A stretch of DNA of 64,000 bases, taken from positions 1-64,000 of the forward strand of contig RCSZ01000015.1 in assembly GCA_014898425.1 (NCBI GenBank). The letters run 5' to 3'. Below the pieces are notes generated by a model that worked only from the letters and a program-made list of their open reading frames with translations, made no database searches and was not told the DNA's origin. The position numbers and the translations under genes were made by a program. Source of the stretch: Botryotinia globosa. Lineage: Eukaryota; Ascomycota; Leotiomycetes; Helotiales; Sclerotiniaceae. Positions 1 to 10,421 of this stretch are shown piece by piece; positions within the stretch are counted from its first letter, which is position 1; every line of letters begins with the position of its first letter.

Positions 1-132
1 CCCTAACCCTAACCCGAACCCGTAACCCTAACCCTAACCCTAACCCTAACCCTAACCCTAACCCTAACCCTAACCCTAACCCTAACCCTAACCCTAACCC
101 TAACCCTAACCCTAACCCTAACCCTAACCCTA
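1..132. repeat. Telomere, CCCTAA repeat
   Basis: The window begins with about 20 tandem CCCTAA units, the C-rich strand of a TTAGGG telomere, read from the chromosome end inward. The array is perfect from about base 24 to 131, then passes into AT-rich subtelomere. The outermost 25 bases contain variant units (CCCGAA, CCCGTAA). TTAGGG is the usual telomere repeat of filamentous ascomycetes. A telomere at the very first base means the window starts at a chromosome terminus. Confidence 0.97.
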
Positions 133-138
133 TATATA

Positions 139-325
139 AAAAATTCGATTGAATCTCTATTCATTTCTTTTTTCAGATTTTCGAAAAGCCTTAAATTGAA
201 GCCAGGAGAGGTGGTGACTAATTGGAGCATTTTTGGCTGGATCACCACCCCCCTTAGAGTTGGGGTTATTACTAATACTGACTACCAATAAAATCCTTGG
301 AATAATAGTTAGGCTTGCATATTAT
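139..325. repeat. Subtelomeric hairpin repeat, telomere-proximal copy
   Basis: First copy of a repeat that recurs at about 3480-4320 and 6220-6810. Shared landmarks in order: a TTTTTTCAGATTTTCGAAAAG segment, a GGAGAGGTGGTGAC arm, a short AT-rich spacer, a TCACCACCCCCC arm, and a CCTTGGAATAATAGTTAGG tail. The arms at 210-217 and 242-249 are complementary. No protein-coding potential is visible. Confidence 0.8.
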
Positions 326-329
326 ATTA

Positions 330-1545
330 TATAAAGTTAGTGGTCGCCCTCCGGGTTTTCTTTTGCCTTCCTGCTTTCGGATTCCATTCTGCCTTTCTTT
401 TTTTGAAAATAAATGTGTCTTCTTAAATAGACTTAATTCATCTGCCTTTCTTTTTTTAGAAATAAATCTATCTTCCTAAATAAACTTAGTTTATCTTTCT
501 TCCTCCTTTTGAGTTTCAATCTACCTTCCTTTTTTTGAAAATGAATCTATCTTCCTAAATAAACTTAATTTATTTCTTCTTTTGATTTTATTTTCTTTTA
601 TTTCTTTAAGTTTATTCTAATATTTCTATTTAATTCTTTTTTTTCCTTTTAATAATAATTATATTTTCTAAATTTCTAATGAATAAGTTATTATTAATAA
701 TATTTTTATTAATTATTTTCTTATTATTATTAATATTATTTTTAATTTTTTTTAACATTTTTCTTATTTATATTTTTCTTCGTATTCTTATTAATATTAT
801 TATTAATATTATTCTAATTCTTATCATTATTTTTCTTTTCTTTATTATTCTTATTCTCCTTATTCTTGTTTTTCTTATTTATATTCTTTATATTCTCTAT
901 ATTCTCATTTTTCTTATTCTCATTATCTATATTCTAATTATAATTAGTATTCTTATTAATATTTTTATTAATATTCTTATAATTTATATTCTATTTATTA
1001 GTATTCTTTATATTCTTATTCTTTTTCTTTATATTCTTTATATTCTTATTCTTTCTATAATTAATATTCCTATTGAAATTCTTCTTATTATTATTATGAA
1101 TATTTTTAATAATAACTTATTATTTTATATTCTTCTTATTTATATTCTTCTTATTTATATTCTTCTTATTTATATTCTTCTTATTTATTCATTTTTATTT
1201 TTCTTATTATTATTCTTTTCGATATTCTTATCAATATTTTTATTAATAATTTGTTTTTTTATATTCTTTTTCTTTATATGATTTTTATATTTATTCTTCT
1301 TATTTTTCTTTTTCTTATTATTATTATTTTTATTATTATTATTTTTCTTCTTCTTATTGATTTTCTTATTAGTATTCTTATTTTTATTAATAATTTTCTT
1401 ATTAATATTCTTTTTCTTAGTATTTTTCTTATTAATATTCTTATTAATATTCTTATTTTAATTCTTATTTTAATTCTTATTTTTATTCATTAATATTTAT
1501 TATTTTCTTTTTCTTTTTCTTTTTAATAATAATAATAAATAATAA
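330..1545. repeat. G-depleted low-complexity subtelomeric block 1
   Basis: The + strand is almost entirely A, T and C. From about 660 to 1540 I count only around 15 G residues. Short degenerate units such as TTCTTATTTATATT recur, for example four times with 15-bp spacing at about 1132-1190. The strand asymmetry opens long frames of Leu, Ile, Phe and Tyr only, which are compositional artefacts. No gene is supported. Confidence 0.8.
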
Positions 1546-1552
1546 GAGTGAT

Positions 1553-1740
1553 TATAATAATAATACTAATAATACTAATAATACTAATAATACTAATAAT
1601 ACTAATAATACTAATAATACTAATAATACTAATAATACTAATAATACTAATAATACTAATAATACTAATAATACTAATAATACTAATAATACTAATAATA
1701 CTAATAATACTAATAATACTAATAATACTAATATTACTAA
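1553..1740. repeat. 9-bp tandem repeat (TACTAATAA)n
   Basis: About 20 nearly perfect head-to-tail copies of a 9-base unit, ending in variant TATTACTAA copies. Because 9 is a multiple of 3 it gives an open frame of repeating Ile-Ile-Leu, which is not a gene. Confidence 0.95.
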
Positions 1741-2490
1741 TATTACTAATATTATTTTTACGAGATTCGGATTCGGATTGATATTATATAAATATCACGT
1801 GATTTCATATTCAATTATCAAATTCAAGCTTTTGAAAAATTTAAAAACACTATATAGTTCGAAATTCTTCAAAGATTTCAAAAATACTATTCTTATATTG
1901 CTAGCTCCATTATTATATAAGATATTTTATAATACCAGTTGGATTTTAGTAATATTAGTAAAATTAGAAAATAAAAAATGAAATTTTATATATATATAAT
2001 AAAAACTACACTAAAATATTCAATTTTGAATTCTATTTATAATAATATATTATATGTTTTTCGAAATTTCTAATATTTAAGCTTTTATATTAGATTAAAA
2101 ATTTCATAAAAATAAAGGAAATTGTATTTTTCTAAATCAAAAACGAATTAAATCTAATTTGAATAAAAATTATATCAATCAATTCAGTTTTTTTTGAAAA
2201 GTTTAAAAAAGTTAATTTTAATAAGCTAGCTCTAATATTAAACGAGATATTCTATAATACCAGTTAAAATTCTAAAAATAGAACTCAATAAGGAATAACG
2301 CTAGCAAAAAAGTAAAAACACTATTAAATACCAAATTTCTTTTAGATTTCAAAAATATATATATATATATATATTTAACTCTAAAAACCCTAAATATTTT
2401 GTAATACCAATAAAACTAGTAATACCAGTTAATAGGGTGTTAGTTCCCGCACAGATTGCCCCCCCGGTTGCAATCTGCCTTCCTACTTTC
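1741..2490. other. AT-rich subtelomeric DNA without genes
   Basis: Very AT-rich sequence with short palindromic runs and repeated phrases such as 'aataccagtt' (about 1932, 2260 and 2425), suggesting decayed repeats. No open frame resembles a protein. Composition fits repeat-induced point mutation, but the parent element cannot be recognised. Confidence 0.6.
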
Positions 2491-2499
2491 TTTAAAGAA

Positions 2500-3310
2500 A
2501 TCCATCTCTCTAATTAATATTCTTTATATTAATTATATTCTTTTATTATTTTTATTATTATTTATTATATTCTTATTATTATTAATTTAAATTTTTTTTC
2601 TTATAATAATAATAATATATTATTTTTATTCTTAATTTTCTTTAACATTCTTCTTATTTATATATTTCTTATTTATATATTTCTTATTTATATATTTCTT
2701 ATTTATATATTTCTTATTTATATATTTCTTATTTATATATTTCTTATTTATATTCTTCTATATATTCTTTAAATATTCTTATTTATATTCTTATCAATAT
2801 TAATATGATTATTATTCTAATTCTTATTATTATTTTTCTTTTTATTCTTCTTATCTTCTTATTCATATTCTTTATATTCACCTCATTTATATTCATTTCA
2901 TTTATATTATTCTTCTTATTATTCTTAATCTTTTTATTATTATTATTCTTTTCATTTATATTCACCTCATTTATATCATTCTTATTCTTCTTATTCTTTT
3001 TATGCTTTCTATTCTTTTTCTTCTTATTTATATTCTTTTTAAAATTAATATTCTTATTTCTATTCTTTTTATTTCTATTCTTTTTATTTCTATTCTTTTT
3101 ATTTCTATTCTTTTTATTTCTATTCTTTTTATTCATATGCTTCTTATTCTTCTTTTTCTTATTATTATTTTTCTTTTCTTTATTAATTTTCTTATTAATA
3201 ATCTTCTTATTAATATTCTTCTTATTAGTATTTTTCTTATTAGTATTCTTATTAATATTATTTTTCTTTTCCTTATTATTCTTATTATTCTTATTAATAT
3301 TGGGTTAATA
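2500..3310. repeat. G-depleted low-complexity block 2 with 15-bp tandem arrays
   Basis: Second block nearly free of G on the + strand. It contains two clear 15-bp arrays: seven copies of an ATTTCTTATTTATAT-type unit at about 2650-2755 and six copies of a CTATTCTTTTTATTT-type unit at about 3057-3132. Long open frames on both strands here consist only of Leu/Ile/Phe (plus) or Lys/Asn (minus) and are artefacts of composition. Confidence 0.8.
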
Positions 3311-3479
3311 TTGAAATTTCGATTATGTGATTGAACTACCCCACATCTCTTTTCGGTTAGTCACCACCATACAAATTGAAGCTTTTTCAGAACTAGTACA
3401 AATCGATCAATTTAAAAGATAATTTAAATCTGTTTTTAGAATTCAATATAAAAAGAAAAATAAGCTCTAGTCCTTTATA

Positions 3480-4320
3480 AAACTTTATTAAATTTTCTAT
3501 TCTATATTGAATTAAAGGTGGTGACCAAATTTATTCATTTTGCTGGTCACCACCCCCTTGCCTCCAAAAATTACCATAGCTTTTTCTTCAACCTCTTCAA
3601 ATTAGGGTTATTTCAATTCAATCTTAAAGCCTTAATTTAGAAGCTTTTCGAATTCTAATTTCATATATAGAAAATTCAATTGAATTTATATCAGTTCCCT
3701 TTTTCAGATTTTCGAAAAGCCTTAAATTAAGGCCAGGAGAGGTGGTGACCAATTGGTGACTTTTAATGCTTTTTCGCTGGTCACCACCCCCCTGTTTTTT
3801 ATAAATTACCATAGCTTTTTCAATCTCTTCAAAATTAGGGTTATTTCAATTCAATACAGAAACCCTAATAAAAGAGCTTTTCTAAATCTAATTTCGAATA
3901 ATCATTATTCAATTGAATTTCTATTAATTTCTTTTTTCAGATTTTCAAAAAGCCCTAAATTGAAGCCAGGAGAGGTGGTGACCAATTCGTGACTTTTAAT
4001 GCTTTTTCGCTGGTCACCACCCCCCTGTCTTTAAAAATTACCATAGCTTTTTTTCAACCTCTTCAAAATTAGGGTTATTTCAATTCAATACAGAAAGCCT
4101 AATATAAAAGCTTTTTGAAGTCTAATTTTATATATAGAAAATTCAATTGAATCTTTATTAATTTCTTTTTTCAGATTTTCGAAAAGCCCTAAATTAAAGC
4201 TAGGAGAGGTAGTAACCAATTGAAGCGTTTTTGGTTGGGTTACTACCCCTTTTAGGGTTGTAGTTATTATTAGTACTGATCACCAATAAAATCCTTGGAA
4301 TAATAGTTAGAGTTCCCAAT
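3480..4320. repeat. Subtelomeric hairpin repeats, tandem cluster of four
   Basis: Four successive copies, roughly 200 bp apart, of the family also seen at 139-325. Each contains an inverted repeat. Arms lie at 3517-3527/3544-3554, 3741-3751/3778-3788, 3974-3984/4011-4021 (GGTGGTGACCA against TGGTCACCACC, 11 of 11 bases paired) and 4208-4217/4238-4247 (GGTAGTAACC against GGTTACTACC, 10 of 10 paired). Loops are 16-26 bases. Small open frames across the copies show no protein features. Confidence 0.85.
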
Positions 4321-4510
4321 ATCAAAAAGCTAAGTCCCTGAAATAATAAAATTAGAGCCTTCAATATCAAAAAGCTAAGTTTCTAAAATAATAAAATTAG
4401 AGCCCCCAATACCAAAAAGCTAAGTCTTTGAAATAATAAAATTAAAACCTTTAATATCAAAAAACTAAACCTCTAAAATAATAAAATTAAAGCTTTCAAT
4501 ATTAAAAATA
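4310..4510. repeat. 45-bp tandem repeat, about four copies
   Basis: A unit built on 'aataataaaattagag' followed by 'caatatcaaaaagctaag' repeats with about 45-bp spacing. Copies diverge mainly by C/T and G/A changes, as expected of RIP. Confidence 0.75.
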
Positions 4511-4696
4511 AAAGACTTCAAATATTAATATATAAAACCTTTAAATATTAGATTATAGTATTATATTATTAGGATTGAATAGAGTTCTTTTAGTTTATAG
4601 AATTTTTATATTATATTATAATATTAGAATTTTAATCAAAAAGTTATTAGGTGAATTCTTATATAATAATATTCAAAATCCCCTATTAGCTCTACA

Positions 4697-4865
4697 TATC
4701 AATTATATTAATTTTATATATACTTATCTATATATAAAAGAATTCTAGCTTTTAATAATAGAATTTATAGACTATTAAAACCTAAATATCAATTATATTA
4801 ATTTTATATATGTTTATCTATATATAAAAGAATTCTAGCTTTTAATAATAGAATCTATAGACTAT
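4697..4865. repeat. Direct repeat of about 75 bp, spaced 100 bp
   Basis: Two nearly identical AT-rich segments start at about 4697 and 4797 (both begin 'tatcaattatattaatttt' and run through 'agaattctagcttttaataa'). They differ at only a few positions. No coding potential. Confidence 0.7.
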
Positions 4866-5334
4866 AAAGACCTAGAATATATAATATTTAAAGTTTATAT
4901 TAATAAAAGCAAGTCTAAAAAGTATTAATATTAAAATCACCTTATATTAAATACTTTTCAAGCTATTTTTATCATATATCTATAGACTTCTTATTAATCG
5001 AAATTCTATATATAATGAATTTCAACTAAAAAAATATTTTCCGATAAATTATTTAATATATAAATTAATATTAATATTATTAGTTCCCAGTAATTTATTT
5101 ATAGGTATATAAAATCTATATATTAGGCTTATATAGCCTATAATTATTGAATTAAAATTCATCGGGTTTAGTTCATTGGTCTTAGCTTATTGGCTTAATT
5201 CATTGGTATTTATTTATTGGTAGTTGTTTATAGGCTTTAAGGTTTATAATGAAGTCTATAATAAAGCCCATCTGAGACTTTAAGTCTATAAATGGATTTA
5301 TATTAGAATATCACCGGGATAAAGCTTATCGGTA

Positions 5335-5460
5335 TCTTTTAATATATAATCTTTTAATAAATCTTTTAATAAATCTTTTAATAAATCTTTCAATAAATCT
5401 TTCAATAAATCTTTCAATAAATCTTTTAATAAATCTTTTAATAAATCTTTCAATATATAA
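5335..5460. repeat. 12-bp tandem repeat (AATAAATCTTTY)n
   Basis: About nine copies of a 12-base unit ending in TTTT or TTTC, flanked downstream to about 6000 by longer degenerate units containing 'aatattaatatttcattaaaaatc'. The flanking units repeat at roughly 60-70 bp with much C/T divergence. Confidence 0.75.
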
Positions 5461-6219
5461 TCCTTTAATATATTTCAATACTATTCTCTCGAAATATTAA
5501 TATTTCATTAAAAATCTTATAATAAAATTCAATACTATTCTTTCAAAAGATTAATATTTTATTAAAAGTCTTTTAATATATAATCTTCCAATATATATTC
5601 TTTTAATATATAATTTTTTAATATATAATCTTTTAATATATAATCTTTTAATATATAATGTTTCAATATTATTCTCTCGAAATATTAATATTTTTTTATA
5701 AATCTTTTAATATTATTTTTTAAAAATATTAATATTTCATTAAAATTCTTTCGATATATTTCAATATCATTCTTTCGAAATATTAATATTTCACTAAAAA
5801 TCTTTTGATATAATTCAATATTATTTTTCAAAAATATTAATATTTCATTAAAAATCTTTCAATATAATTTAATATTATTCTCTAAAAATATTAACATTCT
5901 CTTATAAATCTTTCAATATTATTTTTTCAAAACCCTAATATTTCATTAAAAATCTTTTAATATATATTTTTTAATATTCTTATTAATATTCTTTTTTTTT
6001 AATATTTTAATTAATAATATTTCTATTAGTATTAAATTTTCAATTATATGATTTAACTACCCTACACCTCTTTTTGTTGGGTTACTATTATTTATACCTT
6101 TCCAAATTCAAGTTTTAGAATTACTAATATAAAATAATCAATTTGAAAAATAATTTAAATTTGTTTTCAGCATTTGAAATATTGATTAAAATAATCCCTA
6201 GAATACTAAGAAACTTTAT

Positions 6220-6815
6220 TCAATTTATTATTTTTTATTGAATTCAAGATAATAACCAATTTTACTTATTTTGCAGATCACCACCTTCTACTTTCGAAAT
6301 TACCATAACTTTTTTTCAACCTTATCAAAACTAAACTTTAGGGTTAGTTTTATAGATCTATTATTATTGAATATATCGAAAATCTAATTTTATATATAAA
6401 AAATTCAATTGATTCTTTATTCTTTTCTTTTTTCAGATTTTCGAAAAGTCTAGATTTAAAATGTAGAGAGATAATAACCAATTTCACTTATTTCGCAGAT
6501 TACCACTTTTTGATTTCGAAAATTATTATAACTTTTTTTGAACCTTTTTAACCCCAAACTTTAAAATTACCTCTACAAATCAATCAATATTAAAAATATC
6601 GAAAATCTGAATTCATATAAAGAAAATTCAATTAAATCTCTATTCCTTTCTTTTTTCAGATTTTGAAAAAGCTTAGAATTGAAGCGTAAAGAGATAATAA
6701 CCAAATAATGACTTTTTGCCTGGGTTACCACCCCCCTTAGGGTTGGGGTCACCACCAGTGCTGACCACCAAAAAAATCCTTGGAATAATAGTTAGGCTTT
6801 CAATCCTACATAGGG
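6220..6815. repeat. Degenerate subtelomeric hairpin repeats, inner boundary
   Basis: Three more copies of the hairpin repeat (arms near 6247-6285, 6470-6505 and 6690-6733), more heavily mutated than the 3.5-4.3 kb cluster. The innermost ends with the same CCTTGGAATAATAGTTAGG tail as the telomere-proximal copy. Beyond 6815 base composition becomes ordinary, so this is the inner edge of the subtelomeric repeat zone. Confidence 0.7.
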
Positions 6816-7168
6816 AGGCGCTGTACCAATCATGTACCGGAGTACGAATTCCGGAGTATCGATACAGTGATAGCATGCCATTAGCGCCGTATTACTTTGC
6901 GTTTGGCTAAGCGCTACTCTGCATTTGACTAAGCACTGCCTGGGTAAAAGCCCCAGCCGAGTACCATTATATCATATGAGCTTTCCTTCCATCGACTGTC
7001 AAAACATACACTCAAGGAGTTACTCAATGAATTTAGAGAAAATCTGTCTTTTTAACCTACTATTTCATTGTTTCAACAGAGGTTGCATTTAGAGAACCTA
7101 GTCTTAATTTCCTCAATTATCATTGTTATTCATAAGACACAGGACCCATAATTACAAACACGACCAGG
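6816..7168. other. Intergenic, upstream of the first gene
   Basis: Sequence of normal composition between the last subtelomeric repeat and the first gene. It should hold the promoter and leader of the F-box-like gene. I see no distinct element. Confidence 0.5.
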
Positions 7169-9163
7169 ATGGCTTTTGTTTCCTTCCCACTCGAAGTACT
7201 ACAAAAAATCGCAGCGTTTCTCGCAACAGCGCATTGGCCTAGTCTCTACGCTTTTACCTTGACAAACAAGGCTTGTCATGCGGCTGCAATTTTTCTCGTC
7301 TTTCGGCAAATTGTTATCACAGTCGACGATCGCAAAGAACTTCGTCGCGATGTTGATAGACTGATTGAGACACTCTCTCGAACAGATTCCTTTCGTCACA
7401 TCCGACGCATGACTATCAAAGGAGCTCTAAGTCCCAGCGCCAAGAGGACAGAAGGTTTTGGTCGACAAATGCCTTGGTGGCATGATATTGGCCTTGCCGA
7501 GGTACTAGTGGATGAGGAAGCAGTCTTTTATGACGACCTATATACGGTATATGATGGGGGCGTTATTGAAAAGTCTTCTGAGGAGGATATGGCGTGGGCT
7601 CCCGTTGTGAACTTGCTCCAAGCTAAAATCCACCTGGAAGATTTGGTCTATGACTGCCAGAGTCAATTTCCGCCAAGTCTTCTCAGAATACTTCACGAGC
7701 AGCATCCTCGGTGCAGGCTTCATCACCTCACGTTCCGATTCCAGACTCTATTGTGGGGTATTCCCTATTCTTACGAGATGGAGCTTGCTACATCACCATC
7801 TTTGCATAGAGTAAAGGTTACTTGCGCTTTACGCGATAGTGATGGCGACGATGATTTCAACTTGGAGGCTATGATGGAGCTTACTTCTGGGCTTGCTCCC
7901 AATTTGAAGGAGGTCATTGTCTTAAATCTCCTTCCAGGACGCTCTTTAAAATCAGTCCGTCCCCGAGGGTTGTGGCAAGGCCTTCCAGGCTTTACTGGCG
8001 AAAAGGTAGGAACCCTGACATCACTGTCACTCAAGGGATATTCACGTTTGAATTCCCCAAAAATGCTACAGAATTGGGCCAGATATACAGACTTTGCTTT
8101 TCTGGAGCACCTTACCCTCGGAGGTGGCTACAACACAGGTTACTACGGCGCGAAGATGTCTGGGCTCAGTGGCGAGACAATGGAATGGGTTTCCCAGAAC
8201 CATTTCTTTCCCCGAGTCAAAACACTCAATGTTTATCTTACCCGCGACGATGATTTTCAAGAGAAACCGAATTACTATGAGCACGCAGTTTCTTTTTTCC
8301 ATGCCTTCGAACCTCTTGAGGAACTAACCATCAATGGGTCGATGGACTCACCAATCCTGGACACTGTTCTCTCCCATCATGGACAGACAATTAAAAAACT
8401 CAGCTTTCATCCCTTTGAGAACAATTTTGAAACCTCTGATGGTCATAATCGACTGGATATGCCCTTAGAGTTCACCCATGATCGTGTTTTGCAAATTGAA
8501 GCTCAGTGTCCGATACTAGAAGAGCTCGCTGTTCCAGTCAAACGCAACAAGTCCAGTGCATCCGAAGCCAGAATGTACAGTTGCTTCGGTAGGATGAAAA
8601 GTTTACGATCTCTCTTTCTTATCCTGGATTGTTCGAATTGGCGGGTTACTCGGGACAGTACATATAACCCCAAATTCGATGAAGAGGACCAAAAGCCTCT
8701 AGACAATGGGTCACACTCCTTTTTGAAGAGGGGTGAACTGAAAGAGACCTTTATTAATTGCGCAGTAGATGAGGTGTTAGCTCGTTCAATCTGGGAGACG
8801 ATTAACCAGAACAAATCCGGTAGACGGCTGGAGCGGCTTAAATTGTGGCCTACAGGAGCGGGCGAATACGGCGTCAACAGAAGACTAGGATGCACCTTTA
8901 GCGCGATGGCTCAGAGTCTGGCTCGACCATGGCTATTTGAGCGCGTTCCACGAAACGATGAAGAAGAAAGCTTCACTATTCGAGAACTGGGGAAAAATGG
9001 GAGGAAGGCCCACGATCAACAGAATCAAAGCTATTTGGCCTACCGCCATGATCCTGAGATTTGGGAGGTACTCCGTTCTATTTGGCCGGCCAAAGAAGGT
9101 AGCAGAGATTGGCAAGATGACTGGTCGAGCTTTCCTCTGCAGGTAGAGAATTTTTCTCTCTAG
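7169..9163 (+). CDS. F-box-like protein with LRR-like region
   Basis: Single uninterrupted frame of 664 residues from ATG. The N-terminus (about residues 4-50, FPLEVLQKIAAFL, then TLTNKACHAAA) has the pattern of an F-box, the Skp1-binding motif of SCF ubiquitin ligases. The rest alternates hydrophobic and charged stretches with repeated Leu-rich strands (for example LTSLSLKGY and LEHLTLGGG), as in fungal F-box proteins with a degenerate leucine-rich substrate-binding region. No signal peptide or membrane segment. It is the first gene inside the telomere and ends about 55 bp before a TIR element. F-box families are expanded and variable in filamentous fungi, so the substrate cannot be named. 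The F-box call rests on the N-terminal pattern; the gene itself is clear from length and codon regularity. Confidence 0.82.
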   Translation: MAFVSFPLEVLQKIAAFLATAHWPSLYAFTLTNKACHAAAIFLVFRQIVITVDDRKELRRDVDRLIETLSRTDSFRHIRRMTIKGALSPSAKRTEGFGRQMPWWHDIGLAEVLVDEEAVFYDDLYTVYDGGVIEKSSEEDMAWAPVVNLLQAKIHLEDLVYDCQSQFPPSLLRILHEQHPRCRLHHLTFRFQTLLWGIPYSYEMELATSPSLHRVKVTCALRDSDGDDDFNLEAMMELTSGLAPNLKEVIVLNLLPGRSLKSVRPRGLWQGLPGFTGEKVGTLTSLSLKGYSRLNSPKMLQNWARYTDFAFLEHLTLGGGYNTGYYGAKMSGLSGETMEWVSQNHFFPRVKTLNVYLTRDDDFQEKPNYYEHAVSFFHAFEPLEELTINGSMDSPILDTVLSHHGQTIKKLSFHPFENNFETSDGHNRLDMPLEFTHDRVLQIEAQCPILEELAVPVKRNKSSASEARMYSCFGRMKSLRSLFLILDCSNWRVTRDSTYNPKFDEEDQKPLDNGSHSFLKRGELKETFINCAVDEVLARSIWETINQNKSGRRLERLKLWPTGAGEYGVNRRLGCTFSAMAQSLARPWLFERVPRNDEEESFTIRELGKNGRKAHDQQNQSYLAYRHDPEIWEVLRSIWPAKEGSRDWQDDWSSFPLQVENFSL

Positions 9164-9218
9164 TAATAAAGCATGGGGGTCGGGTTGTAAGCTTGGCCTA
9201 AGGGCTCGTTTGATTGCA

Positions 9219-9903
9219 AAATCCGCGCTGAATCTGCTGAAATAATTTGCTCTTTGTGTTACCACGGATTCCATGGTAGCAATAATTCGTTTCAAAAAGA
9301 ATGGATTATTAATTTATGGTTTTATAGTTTATATATCAAATCCATTATAAAATCTATCAAAATAAAAGAAAGTGGAATATATGTATAGCACATATACAAA
9401 TTAGATAGAATAATTCGAATTTTCAATTTGCTATTATCATTTGAATAATTAAATAAGCGAATATAGAGATAACTTCATTTAAATTTAAAACAAATATAGA
9501 AATAGTTTTATTTAAAATTAAATATAATTATAAATTCTAATTCAAAATAAATCTATAGCGTTAAACTTTATTTATTATAACTTTAGATTTTATCCACTAA
9601 AGTTTTAGACTTTAAAGTTTATAAAGACCTATAAAAAGAGTGGATTATCTCAGTGGATTTAATAAAGCCTACTTTTTTTAGTTCTTGTTTTCAATACACA
9701 CTTTCATTTTCTCATACAAATTTATTAAAAAACACGGATTATTTAGTATTATTTTAGAATAATCTATCCTCTTTTTATTTCAAAATATATTAAATTCATT
9801 GAAATACAAATTATTCGATAGAATCCACGATTTAATATCTAAACATAAATTTAAAATCCGCTTTCAAAAAGAGCGGAATATTCAATGGATTCAGCGCGGA
9901 TTT
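9219..9903. mobile_element. MITE-like element with AAATCCGCGCTGAATC ends
   Basis: Perfect 16-bp terminal inverted repeats at 9219-9234 and 9888-9903 bound 685 bp of AT-rich sequence with no coding capacity. The similarity continues inward weakly. This is the structure of a non-autonomous DNA transposon (MITE). No flanking target-site duplication is obvious. The right end touches the next element exactly. Only one copy is seen in this window. Confidence 0.75.
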
Positions 9904-10421
9904 GTAAGAGTTCTGGCTTCTCCTCACCGCATATGTAACGCTTTTCCAGCTAAAATATGGGATTATTCAATTTTTCATACCCTAGTTTATTTCTTATTAT
10001 AAAAGATAAAATTAGATTTTTTTTAAAAAAATGTTATTTAATTAATCAAATTTTATAAAAAAATAAATAGAATATTTTATTTTATTTTTTGAAATAGGAT
10101 TTGCAAGGGTTAAAGTTGAAAATTCTAAATTTTAATGAAAATTCGCTTATTTTGTATGAGGAAAATGTTATATATTAGAATTTTTAAAATAAATTCGATT
10201 TCAATACTATATAACTATTCAACAAAAATAATAAAAAATATTTCGAATAATTTTTTATATTTTGATTTCAATTATTTATTATTTTCAATTTTTTAAAAAA
10301 GAAAATATAAAGATTTGATTGAAATATTCAATATAATAATTTGTATAGGAAAACCTCATTTTTGCAGGGATTTAATTATATTTGTTATAGAGGTGCGGTA
10401 AGCAGGTGTCAGAATTCTTAC
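9904..10421 (+). mobile_element. MITE family GTAAGAGTTCT, copy A
   Basis: A 518-bp AT-rich element. The left end (GTAAGAGTTCTGGCTTCTCC) and right end (...GTGTCAGAATTCTTAC) are imperfect inverted repeats, each followed inward by a TCACCGCA-type core. It matches copies at 22784-23313 and 55141-55659, both inverted relative to this one. No coding capacity; AT-biased substitutions suggest RIP. Confidence 0.85.

Noticed and set aside
679..1281. 200-codon open frame of Leu, Ile, Phe and Tyr
   Set aside because: Product of a G-free low-complexity strand; amino acid content mirrors base composition and there is no domain, start context or splice structure.
2783..3308. Overlapping long frames on both strands (Lys/Asn-rich minus, Leu/Phe-rich plus)
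   Set aside because: Both arise from the same 15-bp tandem repeats with almost no G on one strand.
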